A stretch of 64,000 nucleotides of DNA from Neonectria sp. B-13 (lineage: Eukaryota; Ascomycota; Sordariomycetes; Hypocreales; Nectriaceae): assembly GCA_002682825.1 (NCBI GenBank), contig NOKP01000001.1:1118501-1182500 (forward strand), given 5' to 3'. A program made the translations under genes and the position numbers. The notes beneath the pieces were generated by a model. That model saw only the letters and a list, made by a program, of their open reading frames with translations, did not search any database and was not told the DNA's origin. This document shows positions 1 through 12,342 of this stretch, one piece after another; within the stretch, counting starts at the first letter, position 1, and each line of letters begins with the position of its first letter.

Positions 1-675
1 ACAGCCCAATGCGGCTTACCAGCATCGTAACCACGCGTCCCCCATCCTGCCCGACCTCCTTCATGGCAGCAATCGCCTGTTCCGCCACTGGCATTGCTAG
101 GCTCTTGCTGAGGTGGATCTCCCTCGTCCCCGTACCCGAGCCGGCTTCTTGCTCGGCCCTCTTCACCTCGCCGAGGGCCTGCTCCTCCTCAGTCAGAGGC
201 GCATCGAGTTTGTTATGCGCGTCGTGCTTCTCGAAGCCCTTGGGAGTCAACTCATTGGCCATCGTCAACAAGACAGTCTCGCGGAAATGTTCGGTGCCAA
301 GCTCTCTGACGAGCGTAAGGCGGGTCGCTGCGAACAGCATCTTCTGTCGGACAGGCGCCGCATCGGGAACGTAGGTGACGGCTAGGAAGCGAGGGGCCGA
401 GTCGAAGCGGCGGAGGATGATGTAGAGGGCGACATTGGGCTTGATGTGAGGCTGGAGGCTCGCAAGGTTATCGTTGAAGGACGAGGACGAGGCTGGAAGC
501 GTGGTAATGGGCACAAGTGATTCGTGTTCGATCGTCGCCAGGATCCCAAAGGTATCACTCGAAGCCAACAACGAGTTGAACTGATCTTGGAGCTCCTTCG
601 AAGCTGCTGATGATTAGCTGACGTAGCCCCGAAAGACCCGAGCGCCGGGGCCATACCTGAAATGCCGGACTGCAT
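1..675 (-). CDS. twf1: Twinfilin, 5' part (runs off left edge)
   Basis: Twinfilin binds actin monomers through two ADF-homology domains and slows filament assembly in the cytoplasm and cortical patches. Exon 1 (675..657) encodes the family N terminus MQSGISA and ends in a split Ala codon. A 53-nt GT..AG intron (656..604) leads to exon 2 (603..20), which gives SKELQDQF and most of the first ADF-H domain, including PNVALYIILRRFD and APVRQKMLFAATRL. Exon 2 ends at a GTAAGC donor (19..14), so the rest of the gene, with the second ADF-H domain, lies left of the window. The start is the only ATG that gives the conserved N terminus, and the phases match at both junctions. I am confident of the family; the gene is incomplete only because of the window edge. 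Confidence 0.9.
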
Positions 676-1305
676 CGTGTCTGCGTGCTTCAGCTACAGC
701 TATTACACCAGATAGATGATCCAAATCTCCAGCCGTCGACAGAAAGACGGCAGAAGCGATGCTAACGCTGAGGTTGATGTTGATGTTTGGTGTAAGTACC
801 TACCCCGCCACTTCGTCCGAGACGCTTCGTAGCTCCGTGTGGGCCTTCCCCTTGGACCATCCATGACATGATCCTGGGTACTAAGCTTACCCTACAGCCA
901 AACATTGAGAGTACCTCGAGCTGCCGCAATGGTTGCAATGACCTGGATATAATCGTCCTAGCTAACTGAGTCTTATTATTAACCTGTTTTTTTACGCTTT
1001 GTTAGGACAGGCAAAAGTCTCACGATTTGTAGCCATTCACTCGGAGACTCGAGAACTCATCAACAAACTTGGTTGCGACAACCTTAGAGAGCAAGCACGT
1101 TTTACCCACGCAGATCGTAAAATGGTCCCGCGAAATGGGATTCAATTCTCTCCCACGATAATACTGGCATAGTATATGTCTATTGCCCATTAACCCCCAA
1201 ATTTGGTCCAAATTACCACCCGAAACCCTGCCAAATGTCACTTCCTTCACTCCTTGACAACACTGATCGTCCTCAACAACTGTTCCTTAGTCTTGTACTT
1301 GGAAT
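676..1305. other. Intergenic: promoter side of twf1, 3' side of WSC gene
   Basis: No convincing coding region. A hairpin at about 1109-1135 (8-bp arms, one of them a G-T pair, around an 11-nt loop) lies beside a T-arm-like stretch, but no complete tRNA cloverleaf can be drawn. Confidence 0.5.
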
Positions 1306-2336
1306 TCAGATTGCCATGGCTGCAGCAAGGAGTAACTTTCCCAAGACTGCCAGAACTGGAAGTTCGAAATGGCTGGAATCGGATGCTGTGACCAGAACGG
1401 GAGGATCGTCATTCGTGTTTGCCGTTACCGAGGGCTCTGACCAAAAGTCGCCAGCGGAGGAAGGCTCTGTCGGATAGGCACCCCCCGGCAAAGTAGGATT
1501 GGCACTTGAGGGAGTCTGAGCATTCGATAGGTCGATTGGAGTCACCCAAACTGTAGTCGTAGGACTAGGGAGGGATGACGCAATGAAAGTGGGAAGTGAT
1601 ATCGACGGCTGTTGAATTGGTGGAGGGGCCTCAACATTAGGACCTGGGGGTGGCGTCGTGGATGGTACTGGAAGACTCAGTGAATCTGGGACTGATATTT
1701 CTGGGGGACCTTGCACAGTGTTTGCTGGAGGAACAGGAACCACAGGTACAGAGCCCTCCGGAACGGACTGAGCTGGCGGCTCTTGTGGAGACTCAACTGC
1801 GGGTACCCCAGAAGGTATCGTCGTGGTTTGGATGGTCGATGGAGGCGGGACCTCACTTGAGAGTGTTGGCGGGCCCCCAGGGACATTGCTCTCTGGGACC
1901 TGGCCTTGGTCTGGCACCAGGCCAGGGCTAATGACAAACACATTGGAAATTCTCGGAGTTTCGTCTGGACAGTGGCCTCCACACTTGGGAGAGTTTGGTT
2001 CTTCGGAGCAGGGATAGTCACAGGAGCTTTCGTCGATAGAAAGGACTGCCTTGGGGTCATTTCCACAGCGGCAAGTACTGTTGTTGAGTAAGTAAAGAAA
2101 TGAGACTCGGACTTTGGACAAACGAACTCAGGGGATAATGCAGCGAACATTTGGCCTGTGCAGGCAGCTTGGCATGCCTCTGGGGTTAGCTGGCCAGCAG
2201 GGAAACCGATCGGTGCCCCAAAACCTGTTGGGTCGACTTCGGCACAGCCCCAATAAGTGAACGATGAGCTGCCATAAGAAGCTTGTGCCTGGGCTCCTGC
2301 AATACCCAGGACGGCAACGAAGAGGGTGGCGATCAT
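1306..2336 (-). CDS. WSC-domain, Pro/Ser/Thr-rich GPI-type surface protein
   Basis: Predicted wall-associated glycoprotein of about 326 residues. Exon 1 (2336..2128) encodes a signal peptide (MIATLFVAVLGIAGAQA) and the first half of a WSC carbohydrate-binding domain, YWGCAEVDP..EACQAAC. A 50-nt intron (2127..2078, donor GTTCGT, acceptor CAACAG) splits an Asp codon. Exon 2 (2077..1306) completes the WSC domain with TCRCGNDP, SSCDYPC and KCGGHC, then gives a long Pro/Ser/Thr-rich stretch typical of O-mannosylated stalks. The C terminus is a short hydrophobic tail (LPVLAVLGKLLLAAAMAI) with nothing after it, which suits GPI attachment better than the transmembrane segment plus tail of Wsc stress sensors. 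A structural or adhesive wall role is therefore more likely than signalling. Ligand unknown. The weakest part of the model is the GTTCGT donor. Confidence 0.8.
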
Positions 2337-3258
2337 TTTGTCTTGTCTTTCTCAGATGATGTAGCCAAGAGCTGGGTCAGAGAAGAGGAGTGTGAGCGTG
2401 AGTCCGCCCGATTCTGAATGGGGAGAGGGACCAGGAAGAGGTGAGCGCCAGCAGGAGACAAGAAGAAGAAGAAGAAGAAGAAGAAGAGTGAGAAGATGCA
2501 CTCAGGCTGTCAGAGAAGTAGCAAGTGACTTTACCTCGGGCTTTTCACAGCTCGGGAAGGGCCATTTCATCATGTCCGGACAGTGGACCGGAGGAAAGAG
2601 CATTCTTCCTTTCACAAGTTCACCTGGAGCTGTTGACAAGGGTGAATGAAGATGGGTACAATGATACAATACCCCCAAGCTCCTCAAAGCAAGATGATTC
2701 TGCCAGCACATAATAGAACGAATACCATATTTGTACGTATTGAAGCTGATCTTCCGTCACCTGATCTGTGTCGACGAGCAGGAATCATGGCAGAAAAATG
2801 AACCTTGACAATGGAAGGAAGGGTTCTATCGGCGAAATTGTTCTTGATAGCCATTGTATCAAAAGATAAACGAACATTTTAGAGTCAACAATTGGTGTAG
2901 CTTGCCGACAAGGACCTCCGCAGGCAGAGCAGCGCCATCTTGAAGATGGAAGTCGGAGTCTCGGTTCGTTGCCCGATGAGCTAAGAAGTGACCTGCATGC
3001 TGTGGGGCGGTGGGGATTCGGTCAAAAACCCCCAGCCTTACCGAGCGTAAATCAAGGTGAAGCTCGGTGAGTCGGGGCAGGATTGGGGCTAATGATGATA
3101 TTGGTGCCTGAGGCATGCACGCAGCACCGCACAGACCAGCGCACACAATCCGAGGGTTTGAAAACCCCAATTTAGCGACCCCCATCAATTGCCCAAAACT
3201 TGTGTCGAGACTCCATCACAACCATCTCCGTCAATCTCGTTGTGTACCATCCGACAAA
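2337..3258. other. Divergent intergenic region between WSC gene and RPS7
   Basis: Presumed shared promoter region of two divergently transcribed genes. It holds the (AGA)n tract at 2461-2487, which would fall in the WSC-gene leader or promoter. No supported gene. Confidence 0.5.
2461..2487. repeat. (AGA)9 microsatellite
   Basis: Uninterrupted AGA triplets (TCT on the transcribed strand), about 125 nt upstream of the WSC-protein start codon. Pyrimidine-rich leaders are common in fungal genes, so it may lie in the 5' UTR. Confidence 0.85.
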
Positions 3259-4182
3259 ATGAGCGCCCAGGCCCTGAACAAGATCGCTGCCAACAGCCCT
3301 TCGCGGCAGACTCCCTCGGAGCTCGAGACGAGCATTGCTCAGGCTCTCTACGACCTCGAGACCAACACTGCCGACCTCAAGGTCGCCCTCCGACCTCTGC
3401 AGTTCGTCTCTGCCCGTGAGGTGAGAACATCATGAACATTCCGCGACTAGTTCTTCGAAATCCTGTTCCCAAAGCTATTGCAATGGCCACCACTTCGCCC
3501 CCGACGCACGACCTTTCGATTCGAGAGAATTGATCGATGCGCTTGCGCATCCGTGTCGCCGGGGCGGGCGTGCCAGCCGGAGTATCATTGACTTTTGTGG
3601 AACAGGACGGGAAGCGGTCCAAGGCTTTGTCCTGGAGCTCGCATGCTGACTTTTGATCTTGAATAGATCGAGGTTGGCCACGGCAAGAAGGCTGTTGTCA
3701 TCTTTGTCCCCGTCCCTTCCCTGCAGGGCTTCCACCGTGTCCAGCAGCGGTAAGCATTCCCCCAATCCTCCCAGAAGCCCCCCCCGGGACGCAAAACTGA
3801 CAGTTACGTTCTCAGCTTGACCCGCGAGCTTGAGAAGAAGTTCTCTGACCGCCATGTCCTGATCCTCGCCTCGCGCCGCATCCTTCCCCGCCCCAAGCGC
3901 TCCGCCCGCTCGCGCAACAGCCAGAAGCAGAAGCGACCCCGTTCGCGAACCCTCACTGCTGTGCACGACGCCATCCTTGACGACCTCACCTACCCCGTTG
4001 AGATCGTCGGCAAGCGCACCCGCACTAAGGAGGACGGCAGCAAGACCCTCAAGGTCATCCTTGACGAGAAGGAGCGTGGTGGTGTTGACTACCGCCTGGA
4101 CACCTACTCCGAGGTCTACCGCCGCCTCACCGGCCGCAACGTCAACTTCGAGTTCCCCCAGAGCGGTTCCGCCGAGTACTAA
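3259..4182 (+). CDS. RPS7: 40S ribosomal protein S7 (eS7)
   Basis: Structural protein of the small cytoplasmic ribosomal subunit, 203 residues. Exon 1 is 3259..3420 ([19 protein letters not shown].., ending SAREV-side at GAG). A long 246-nt first intron (3421..3666) follows, as is common in fungal ribosomal protein genes. Exon 2 is 3667..3749 ([17 protein letters not shown]). Exon 3, after an intron at 3750..3815, is 3816..4182 and holds [15 protein letters not shown], the basic [12 protein letters not shown] stretch and a C terminus ending FPQSGSAEY. Phases 0 and 2 join cleanly. Length and motifs match eS7 throughout. The coding sequence is rich in C-ending codons, as expected for a highly expressed gene. 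Confidence 0.97.
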
Positions 4183-4419
4183 GCTTTGGCGATCTGTGAT
4201 GAATTTTCAGGGCTGGGAGTTGCATTTTCATGTCGTTGGTTGGTCAAAAAAGGGCTCGGCGTCTACTAAGAGCGTAGCTTGATAAATGTTACAAGCTGCT
4301 TTATGATTTGACAAGACAACTCCAACACTTCTGTCCATGATTCGTCCATTATTGGGTATATTGATCTATGCTCCATGTGTGTTCATGTGTATGTATCTGC
4401 CGTGTCTATTCGTGAGTGT

Positions 4420-6183
4420 CTATTCGTGACGGATGCGTCCAACGCCAAGGGCACACCAGTATGCAAGCTCCCTCTTCTCCTTGCCGTCTCTGTCCTTGCC
4501 GGGGGCTGACCCCACATCCTGCTGAGACTCGGCCTCCCATTCTATCCTCACAAACATGGGTATCTCCAAAATGTCCTCGTCTTCCTTGAGAGGGCTCTTG
4601 TTCACCGCGTCGCCCTCGGCGTTGGTTCCTTGGTCGTCAAGCTGTAGTGACGCCGGGACAACTTCCAGCACAATGCTGACCCAGTTGCGGCCGCGTTCCC
4701 AGATTTTGCCCGCTTCGGGTTGGCCGTTGCTCTCCTCACCCTTGCGTCGCCGTTCTCGACCGTCGTCCTTGAGAGCATCGTCCCACATGTCCGTGTTCGC
4801 GTCCACATCGAACTGAGGACATAGTACCGTAACTTTGCTGGAGAACCTGCCGGGCGTGGTGTTGGGTGTGGCGAGCGTGACTTTGATGCTGTCGAACAAA
4901 GGGTTCTTGAACGTGAGAATGTAGTGGTAGGGCTTCAGCGGCTCTAACAAGGGTTCTTCTGGGACTTGTGGGCGGGATGTCGTCGGTATAGGACGAGCCG
5001 TAGGGTTGAGAGGGCGGATGGTGAGGTTGGGGAGGTAGGACTTGGCGACGAGACGGATCTTGAACCGTGTGGACTGCACCTTGTTCTCGGGTTTGGAGAT
5101 GATGTGTCGACAGACGGAACAGCGCTTGGATCGTTTCGTGCGGAGTAGGTATGGTATCGGTCGTAGACCGTCTTGGAAGCGGGAAACCTCGGTTTGCTCG
5201 AGGTTCTGCTGGGTTGAAGCTGTCTCGTCCCATCCCAACTGCTGTAGCTTCTTGATGGCCGTAGACTCGTCCAGGTCGACGACCTTGAGGCCTTCCTCCG
5301 TCGTCAGAGCCTCTCGCATCACATCCGACGGGCCTTGTCGCTTCCTGCCGGGGTGATTGTGGCCGGTGTATAGAGACATGATGCGGGAGAGGGCCGCGGG
5401 GGACGAGAAGCCGACGTTGTCGAACTGCATGCCGGTGAGGGAGGCGTTTGCGTCCGCCAGCTGCGTCTGGTAGAAAGACTTGAGGGTCGTGAACTGTAAA
5501 TCTGGATCGAGCTGGTCGTCGGGGATTGGGGGTTCGTCTGGGTTCTCCTTTCGCCGCTCCTTGAGGTCTTTCGCGGTGAGCTTGCGTTCGCCGCCATTGT
5601 TCAGCTTGGCCAGCTGCCCGTGGATGCCACTTGGGCGGTCGAATTCGATGCCGATCTCGCTCGAGGTCCAGGTGCAGTGCTGGCAGAAGAGGGCGTAGGT
5701 AAGGGCTTGGCTCGAGGTGCCATCGGCGCCCAGATGGTTCGGGTCTTGTGGTGCGAGACCCATGGCCTGTAGCGGGGCTATACAGACCGGGCATTGGTAA
5801 CAGCTCCGTGTGCATCTAGCAGAAGCCAAGGTTTGTCAGATCGTGAAGGGCACGCCGGCAGCTGTGAGAGGTGTTGTTTACCTGTTGCCCTCGCTCCGGA
5901 GGTTGCTACTGGGAACCTCGAAGAGGCAATGGGGGCAGTAGTAGGTCACGACCTCCTCGTTGACACATCGCGGACATCGTATCTGCTGGCAGTCTTCGCA
6001 ATAAAGGAGGTACTCGAGCGGGTAGAGGCTGTAGTTCGACCGGGGGGCGCGGGGGTCGAAAGTGCGCTCATCGTCGTCAACAGAGTCTTGGCCATGGGCA
6101 TCGTTTGCGCGGTCGACAGCCGAGGTGCTGGAGATGTCGGAGCAAGGACATTGGATGTATGTGTATGGGATTACGGGCGCCAT
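4420..6183 (-). CDS. ro-2: Dynactin subunit p62 (DCTN4; Neurospora ro-2 homologue)
   Basis: Pointed-end subunit of dynactin, the dynein activator needed for nuclear and vesicle transport in hyphae. About 565 residues. Exon 1 (6183..5882) starts MAPVIPYTYIQCPCSD and carries Cys pairs such as YCEDCQQIRCPRC and YYCPHC, a zinc-binding pattern. A 66-nt intron (5881..5816) splits an Arg codon. Exon 2 (5815..4420) continues with CTRSCYQCPVC, ALFCQHCTWTSSEIG and, further on, KRSKRCSVCRHII followed by beta-rich p62 sequence. An upstream in-frame stretch to 6219 lacks an ATG, so 6183 is the start. The 3' end faces the RPS7 3' end, leaving about 240 nt for two terminators. The family assignment is firm. 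Confidence 0.9.
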
Positions 6184-9100
6184 CGCAGCGGTGTTGGCCC
6201 TGTTGGGGAAGCTCGACAAACGGGGGAGAAGAGCTACCCACCCATCTCGAAATGTCCCCAGGTCTAGCTCGGTGGGTTCAAGGTGAGGCTCGGTGAAGCG
6301 GGGCTAGTCAGGTGACGTGACAGCTCCTATTGCGCATCGCCCGTGATAGCTTCACTTGTGCGAATAAAGGATGACGATATAAGTTGACATGCCCACGCCA
6401 ATTCGAGATGTCAAATCTGCTGGGGGGACTCAGGGACTGCGGGTCAATTTGATACTGAATCTCAAAGTCAGGCTACTCTACCGGCCTGGGATACGTGATT
6501 CAATTTCTGACTGAAGGCCTCCGTGGAAAGCAAGCGGAAGAAGGGCTCGTGTTTCGATCAATCTTGTCAGTCTTCACAGTCAATCGTTGGCTGGCAGAGG
6601 TTGTCATCGCTATGAGTTTTCACCATCACTGATAGCAATGCACCGGAATCTGACAACGAGTCGGGATGATAACCCTTAATACCAACGGTTCTACAGCTCT
6701 TCATTACAAAGCCAAATGCATCATGATTGTTAATACTCTCCAGCTGCTATTAAAGACGCAGATGGGAACATGTCGCCAGACTTCGAGGATGAACGCGTCT
6801 TCAATGCAAGGCGTGATCGAAGCACACTACTTACTCCCTTGAGAGTACAACCTGTATAGACAATCATCAACCAAATGACTCAAAACCGCGAGGGCAGGTA
6901 CTAAAAGGCCGAACCTGATGCGGAAGGGAGAGCACAGGAACTTGATGCCAAATTGAGAGACATTCCCTGAGGTTCAAGCCTGGCGCTCAAGGGGACCTGA
7001 CCTGGTGGGAATCGGAACTGGATTTTGGCAGTCCGGTGCAATCTGTGGGCATGGTGACGATGCCGTCCCGGCTTCCTAGAGGCTATTCCATGGCGAAAGT
7101 ATACAGCTGTCAGAGAGTTATTTTATGGCTACTTCACAGATGAGCACTACTATGACCCCAGGCTACGATGGGAGAAGCACAAATCGTTCACGGCGCCTGA
7201 GCTAGTGGCGTCTCCAGGTCGGGAGGAGCTTAGTAGGACTAGACGGATGACGGGAGAGTGTTATTAACGGTGAGACAGTGTCCGCGCGAACTGTCTCCAA
7301 TTTCCCCAGAACGATATTGACAGAATTCCCCAGGTGGTTGTCATGGAGGGAGTCTGGGGCAGCTCTAAAAAGCATATTTGCAAGCAGAGAAAATCACCAA
7401 GTCCTAGCAACGCCGATCCCAGCTGGTTTGGGTGGTGAACAGAGACACGCCGTGCCATACCACACGATATCTCACCTTCCAATGCGATGTAGAAGCGACT
7501 GGAAGCAATTTGCGGAATCTTCAACAACGGGATTCGTGCTGATGCCGTCGACCAGCCTACTACGTATCGTGATACACTGGCGCTTGTGCCTGCACGGCAT
7601 TCTGCGGGGCGATGAGCTGCTGGGTTCCATCTCTCAGCCCTGGCCTATCTAAACAGAGTAACCCAACAACAGATAGCCCGATGAGGAGGGCAGCTTCTGA
7701 ACTTGACCGATGACCAAAGAACAACGGGCGTGCCACAACTGCGGGATCAATGGCGAATTTGTGACCCGCAATCGGGTGGTGCTAAGGCCCCAAGCTCTAG
7801 ACCGCCTGGCTTAAGCCATCCGCTAACGGGTTAAAAGGTCTTGAAGAAATTAGTTAAACGTTTGACGATTTCGTCAGCGTGGCAAGGCCGGAGCTAGAGC
7901 ATCATCGATTCATCGACAGAGAGAGCGCGCGGGGAATACAACAACGGAGCTTTTCGACGAGTCTAGAACAGCAAGCTGAATGTCACTTAGTGAAGGATGA
8001 GGACCAAGACCCTACTATGTAGAGACCTAACTAAGGCCAGATGCAGCCAAGACCCATTCAAGATGCAATCGGTGATCGAGTGCATGGCTGGCGTGTCATG
8101 GATTTCCCGTTCCCACCAGCTCGGAGACCCGCCGGACTGAGGGAACACATGATAACGTCACTTCACGACACAGCAATGGTCAGGGCGGAAGCAATTGGCG
8201 TTGCAGTTGCCCCAAGGGAGAATGATTTGCGACGGGGACGAGGATGGGACGGGCGATTTGTATTGAGATTTGCGGGGGCGACGGTTTCACGAAATTACGT
8301 CAAATTGCCAGCAAGCTAGACTGTTCGCCGCGCCGGATCATGCATTTGCCGCTTGGGCATGGTGTTTACAAGGCCAGCTGGGCGTGGTATGACTGCATGG
8401 GTGTTGCTGCAGCCACCGACAAGGGTTTCCAGCCAGACGGCAGACGGCAGACGTGAAGAATCCGCAGGCAGATTGCAGACCGCCCATGGGGCATCGGAGA
8501 CGGCGGAGAGACATGGAAGTGCCGTGACGAGGGACGAAAGGGTTGTTTTCGCGACTCTGTGCTCACTCGCTGCAGCAGAATACCGGCACGCATCTCGCAT
8601 ATCTGGTACGGATACGGATGGGAGGGAAGGGCGAAGGAGACAAGTCGGAGTATCTTGCTTGCATTGGCTTGCTCCTGTTTGCGAAACCGGATTGCGGACC
8701 GCGATGCCCCTTAGGACAGTTCAGTCATGTCCTCATCATGCCCTCATGCACTCTTCAGCTCACGCAAGACGGAAAGCCAATATTCAGCTCACCACCACCC
8801 ACAGCGACAGGCTGGCAAGCCTCACCAGCTCGCGCACCTGGGCCGACCGCCTGGAAGAGAGGACACAGAGGAGCTGCTTGCAGGGATGGCTCGCCTCGGA
8901 CGAACATGAATGGGGCGCGCTAGACGGTGGGTTGGGTGGCTCGCGAGTGTCTCACAGCTTTGGTGGTGCGTGGCCCCGTCACCACAACTCGAATTCCGAC
9001 CCAGAGACCGTCCTGCTAACTTGCTTGGCCCAGTTTGGGTCTTGGCTGGACGGGACCAGGACCTGGGACCTGGACCTAGTTCGTTCTTACCGTGGGCCGT

Positions 9101-9688
9101 GGCCGTAGTCCGTGGTCCATTTGGATAGTCCGTACGCAATATTAACATGGGCTGTCCCCTGACAATCCGTGGCGATCTCGCGTTCTTGAGACCATCTCAT
9201 CTGCATGTCCCGCCTTTCACCTGCTTTGCTGTACTGGCCCCCCACGAAAGGCTGGGAGAGGGCAGTTTTCGTTGCCCAAGATGTTGAATTTCTCCTCTTC
9301 TCTGTGAGTGACCGAGATCCCACCAGGCCTGCTCAATCCCTCGCTGCTCGACCACGGCAGCAGGATCCCAACCGTCGATAGGGAGCGAGCTTGGCAACGC
9401 CGAGATAGGAGCTTGACTGGACGACCACCGTGCGGCCAGCACCAACCAAGCATTGGCGCTGGGTCCGGACTGTTACATCCCGCCCGAGCCATACGGATCG
9501 CGGCAGCTGCTGTTGGATCCGCTGGACTTTTTTTTTCGTTTCTTCTTCTTTTATTTATTTATATTTCCATCGCCGTTGATTGCTGGACTGCACGCACTCG
9601 GTCACGACTGCGGTGGTTGTTACCACAGGCCAGACGGGCCATACGCCTTTCCCCGGATCCTCGGAACGACCCCTTCGAAGACAATCCG
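6184..9688. other. 3.5-kb intergenic region without a supported gene
   Basis: Open frames here overlap one another on both strands and lack recognisable domains or splice support. The distal end should hold the promoter of the following plus-strand gene. Confidence 0.5.
9529..9568 (+). promoter_or_regulatory. T-rich / TATA-like core promoter region
   Basis: A run of nine T's is followed by TTCTTCTTTTATTTATTTATATTT, about 120-160 nt upstream of the ATG at 9689. Pyrimidine tracts plus a TATA-like element are typical of filamentous-fungal core promoters. Position-based inference only. Confidence 0.35.
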
Positions 9689-12342
9689 ATGGCGAGTTCG
9701 CGGAGGAGTCCGAGGATGAGGAGGTTCGGGGAGTTCGTGGATGCAAGAGTCGCTCCTCAAAACCCGCTCATCAAGCGGTGGGATGGCGCTGCGAGAACTT
9801 GCACCGATTGGGATCACCTACGACGAGTAAGTTCTTGACACATATTGTACCATCAAAAGTCTGGCTTCTAATCCCCGCACCCTGCAGGACCCCGAGCTGT
9901 GGTTCAAGAACGGAAACTGCCTGGTTCACTTATACGGAAAAGGCGAGTCGCGAAGAGGGCCGTCCTTCAAGATCCCCTTAGCGACCCTGCTCGAGGCGAA
10001 TTGCTACCCTTTGATCGAACGCTTCATCGCCTGGGAAGGCATCCAGACCCCAAACGCCCCCGACCTCACGAAATGGAGCCGCAAGAACCCCGCCAGGAGA
10101 GTCGAGCTCTATATCCCGGCCCCCCCGATGGCCGACAGGACGCAGGCCTTCCAGTACCATGTGGCGACGCGGAACCTGCTTGCCTGGGTGTTCCGAAGGT
10201 CCATGGTCGGCAAGAGCCTGGGCGGGGCCATTGCTGCGCTTCTTCACAGCATGCACGAGTTTCGATCCGGTGTCGACGACAATGTTGCGGATATGATGGA
10301 CTATTTCGACGAGGAGGGCTATTTGGACATGGCCAACCAGCCCAACCATGCACTGGCCATGCTACACCTCGCAGAGCTCTTCCAAATGGGAGAACTCTAT
10401 ACGAGGGCGTTTGCTCACTGCGTTGGTATGAGCGAGCACCTGTTGGGGAGCACCGAGTTCCAGGTACTTATCGTCACAGAGGAGCGGTGGAGAAGTCACT
10501 AACACGGCATAACAGTTCATCACCCCAGAGTCACGCAAACTCATCCGACGGGCCCGGAGCGAGATGGAGACGCGGCTCACCCACACGTCGAGCATTCTCA
10601 AGACCTTTCTCGACGACGAGCTCTCCGAGGCGCACCTGAGCGTGTCGGAAGGCGCCCGCGCACACCTCGAACGCTTCCGCAGCTTCCTCCTGTCGTTCTA
10701 CACGACGCAGCTGGGCTACTATCCGCCCACGGGCAGCCCCGCCTATCCCGGACACGACTTCTTCGAGGCCAGCGTCTTCCGGACGATGCGGGAGGACTTC
10801 GAGGCGCTGTACGACTTGCTCGTGGATGACCAGCACACGTCATCGCGCACGACGGCGTATGGGGGCATTTGCACCATCCAACTCGTCCACGCCTTCGACA
10901 TGCGCCACGATTACACGACACTCGAGCACCCGCTGCCGCTAGTCCCGGCGTCGTCGGGCTCGTCGCGCCGCATGACCTGGCTGCCCGGCCGCGACCGGGT
11001 GAGGTCGGACCGGCGCATCACGGCGCACGCGGGGCTGATCAAGGCGTCCAACTTGATGAAGCCAGGCGTCGCCCAGAATGACCTCGTTAGGGCATACCGG
11101 CGCTTCGAGGAGGAGTCCATCATCTCGCCCAACAAGGCCGACAAGCAGGAGAAGGTGTCCCTGGTCGACGCCCGCAAGGTGCGATGGATCCTGATCTACG
11201 CCGTATACCAGGTCCTCCGCAGCGCCACCAGCATACCCGCCGAGGCAGAGCGGGACTGCGATGAGGCCAACTACAGCCTCGCCGTGTCCACGGCCCATAT
11301 CCCGCCGTGGAAGAAGACGCGCGAGATGGAGCGCATCTTGCGTCGCCAGACGGAGCTGTTCACTGGCAGCACCAACCTCATCTTTCCCGACGACGACACC
11401 CTGCAAGCATCGCCCCGGAAGATAGAGATTAGGCCCGATATTGACTATTTCGCTCTTACACACAAAGAACCCCTCAGGGGCCGACGGGACTCGGTTCGGG
11501 TCGTCCCCGAGCACCAACCTTCCCTACCCTCACGCTCGAACTCGCTCTCACGAGCACTAAGCCGCTCTTCTACCATCCGACGCTCCATGCGGATGTTTAA
11601 GACGGCGCCGAACACGCCGCCACAAACGGCCACGACCCCATCTCGGCCAGCATATCACGAAATCGTCGTGCTTGGCTACGGCAACGGGACCAACGACGTT
11701 AACCTCAACTTGGACGGGCCATACATGGATACGACGACTTGGCCTGACCTCAGTGGTTCGACGACATCTACGACGGATGGCCGCGGAGGATCAACGCCAG
11801 AGAGCATGGAGAGCACAGCCGACACACTGGACTCGCCCCTGGAATTCCCGCCACTGACGTCGTACTATCCCATCCCTCAAAAGTCCAAATCCCGCCGCCA
11901 GAAGCGTCGCGAAGTCGTCTCCATGGTGGCCCGCTCCGTCTCCGCCCGCGTCCCCAAGAGACGCCCCATCAGCACCATCTTCTCCGAGAGTCCCTCCAAA
12001 GCCTCCGACGCCTACGACGACGTGGCCGAGCAGCTGCCGCAGCGCTCGAGCTCGTTCAGGCTCAGCCACCCGCTCCCGCCGCTTCCGCGCTCCCTCACGC
12101 GCCACAGCCTGCTTACCCCGGAGCTGCGTCGCAAGGGCAACTTGGATGGGCAGAGGACCGCCGTGCCGGAGCAGCAGGGCCTGTCGGACGACGACGACGA
12201 GCCGTACATCGTGCCCGAAGACGCCGACTGGACGGACATGCAGGCATTCATGGACCCCGATGCCCTGGAGATGCTCCGTGACGACGTGACGCCTGGGTGG
12301 GAGCAGTATGCCGAGCTGGGAGGATTGACGGATATGAGGTGA
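9689..12342 (+). CDS. Large conserved fungal protein (DUF8004-like)
   Basis: Uncharacterised ascomycete protein, about 846 residues in this model. Exons 9689..9826, 9888..10463 and 10516..12342 are all in phase 0, with introns of 61 and 52 nt. The N-terminal half is conserved in style: RWDGAARTCTDWDHLRR, DPELWFKNGNCLVHLYG, then a mostly helical region to about residue 520 including QVLRSATSIPAEAE. The C-terminal third is low-complexity, Ser/Pro/Arg-rich, and ends with acidic stretches (LSDDDDEPYIVPEDADW). No signal peptide or membrane span is seen. I recall the conserved region as DUF8004; the name should be confirmed by a domain search. The start is the least certain part: 9689 is the first in-frame ATG after a plausible leader, but an upstream exon is possible. 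Confidence 0.78.

Noticed and set aside
1040..1150. Possible tRNA (T-arm-like GGATTCAATTCTC and an anticodon-like hairpin)
   Set aside because: A full cloverleaf with 7-bp acceptor, D-arm and 5-bp anticodon stem around a 7-nt loop cannot be drawn; only isolated hairpins exist.
8353..9108. 251-codon plus-strand open frame
   Set aside because: No domain, biased Arg/Ser/Gly content typical of chance frames in GC-rich DNA, and overlapped by equally long frames on the other strand.
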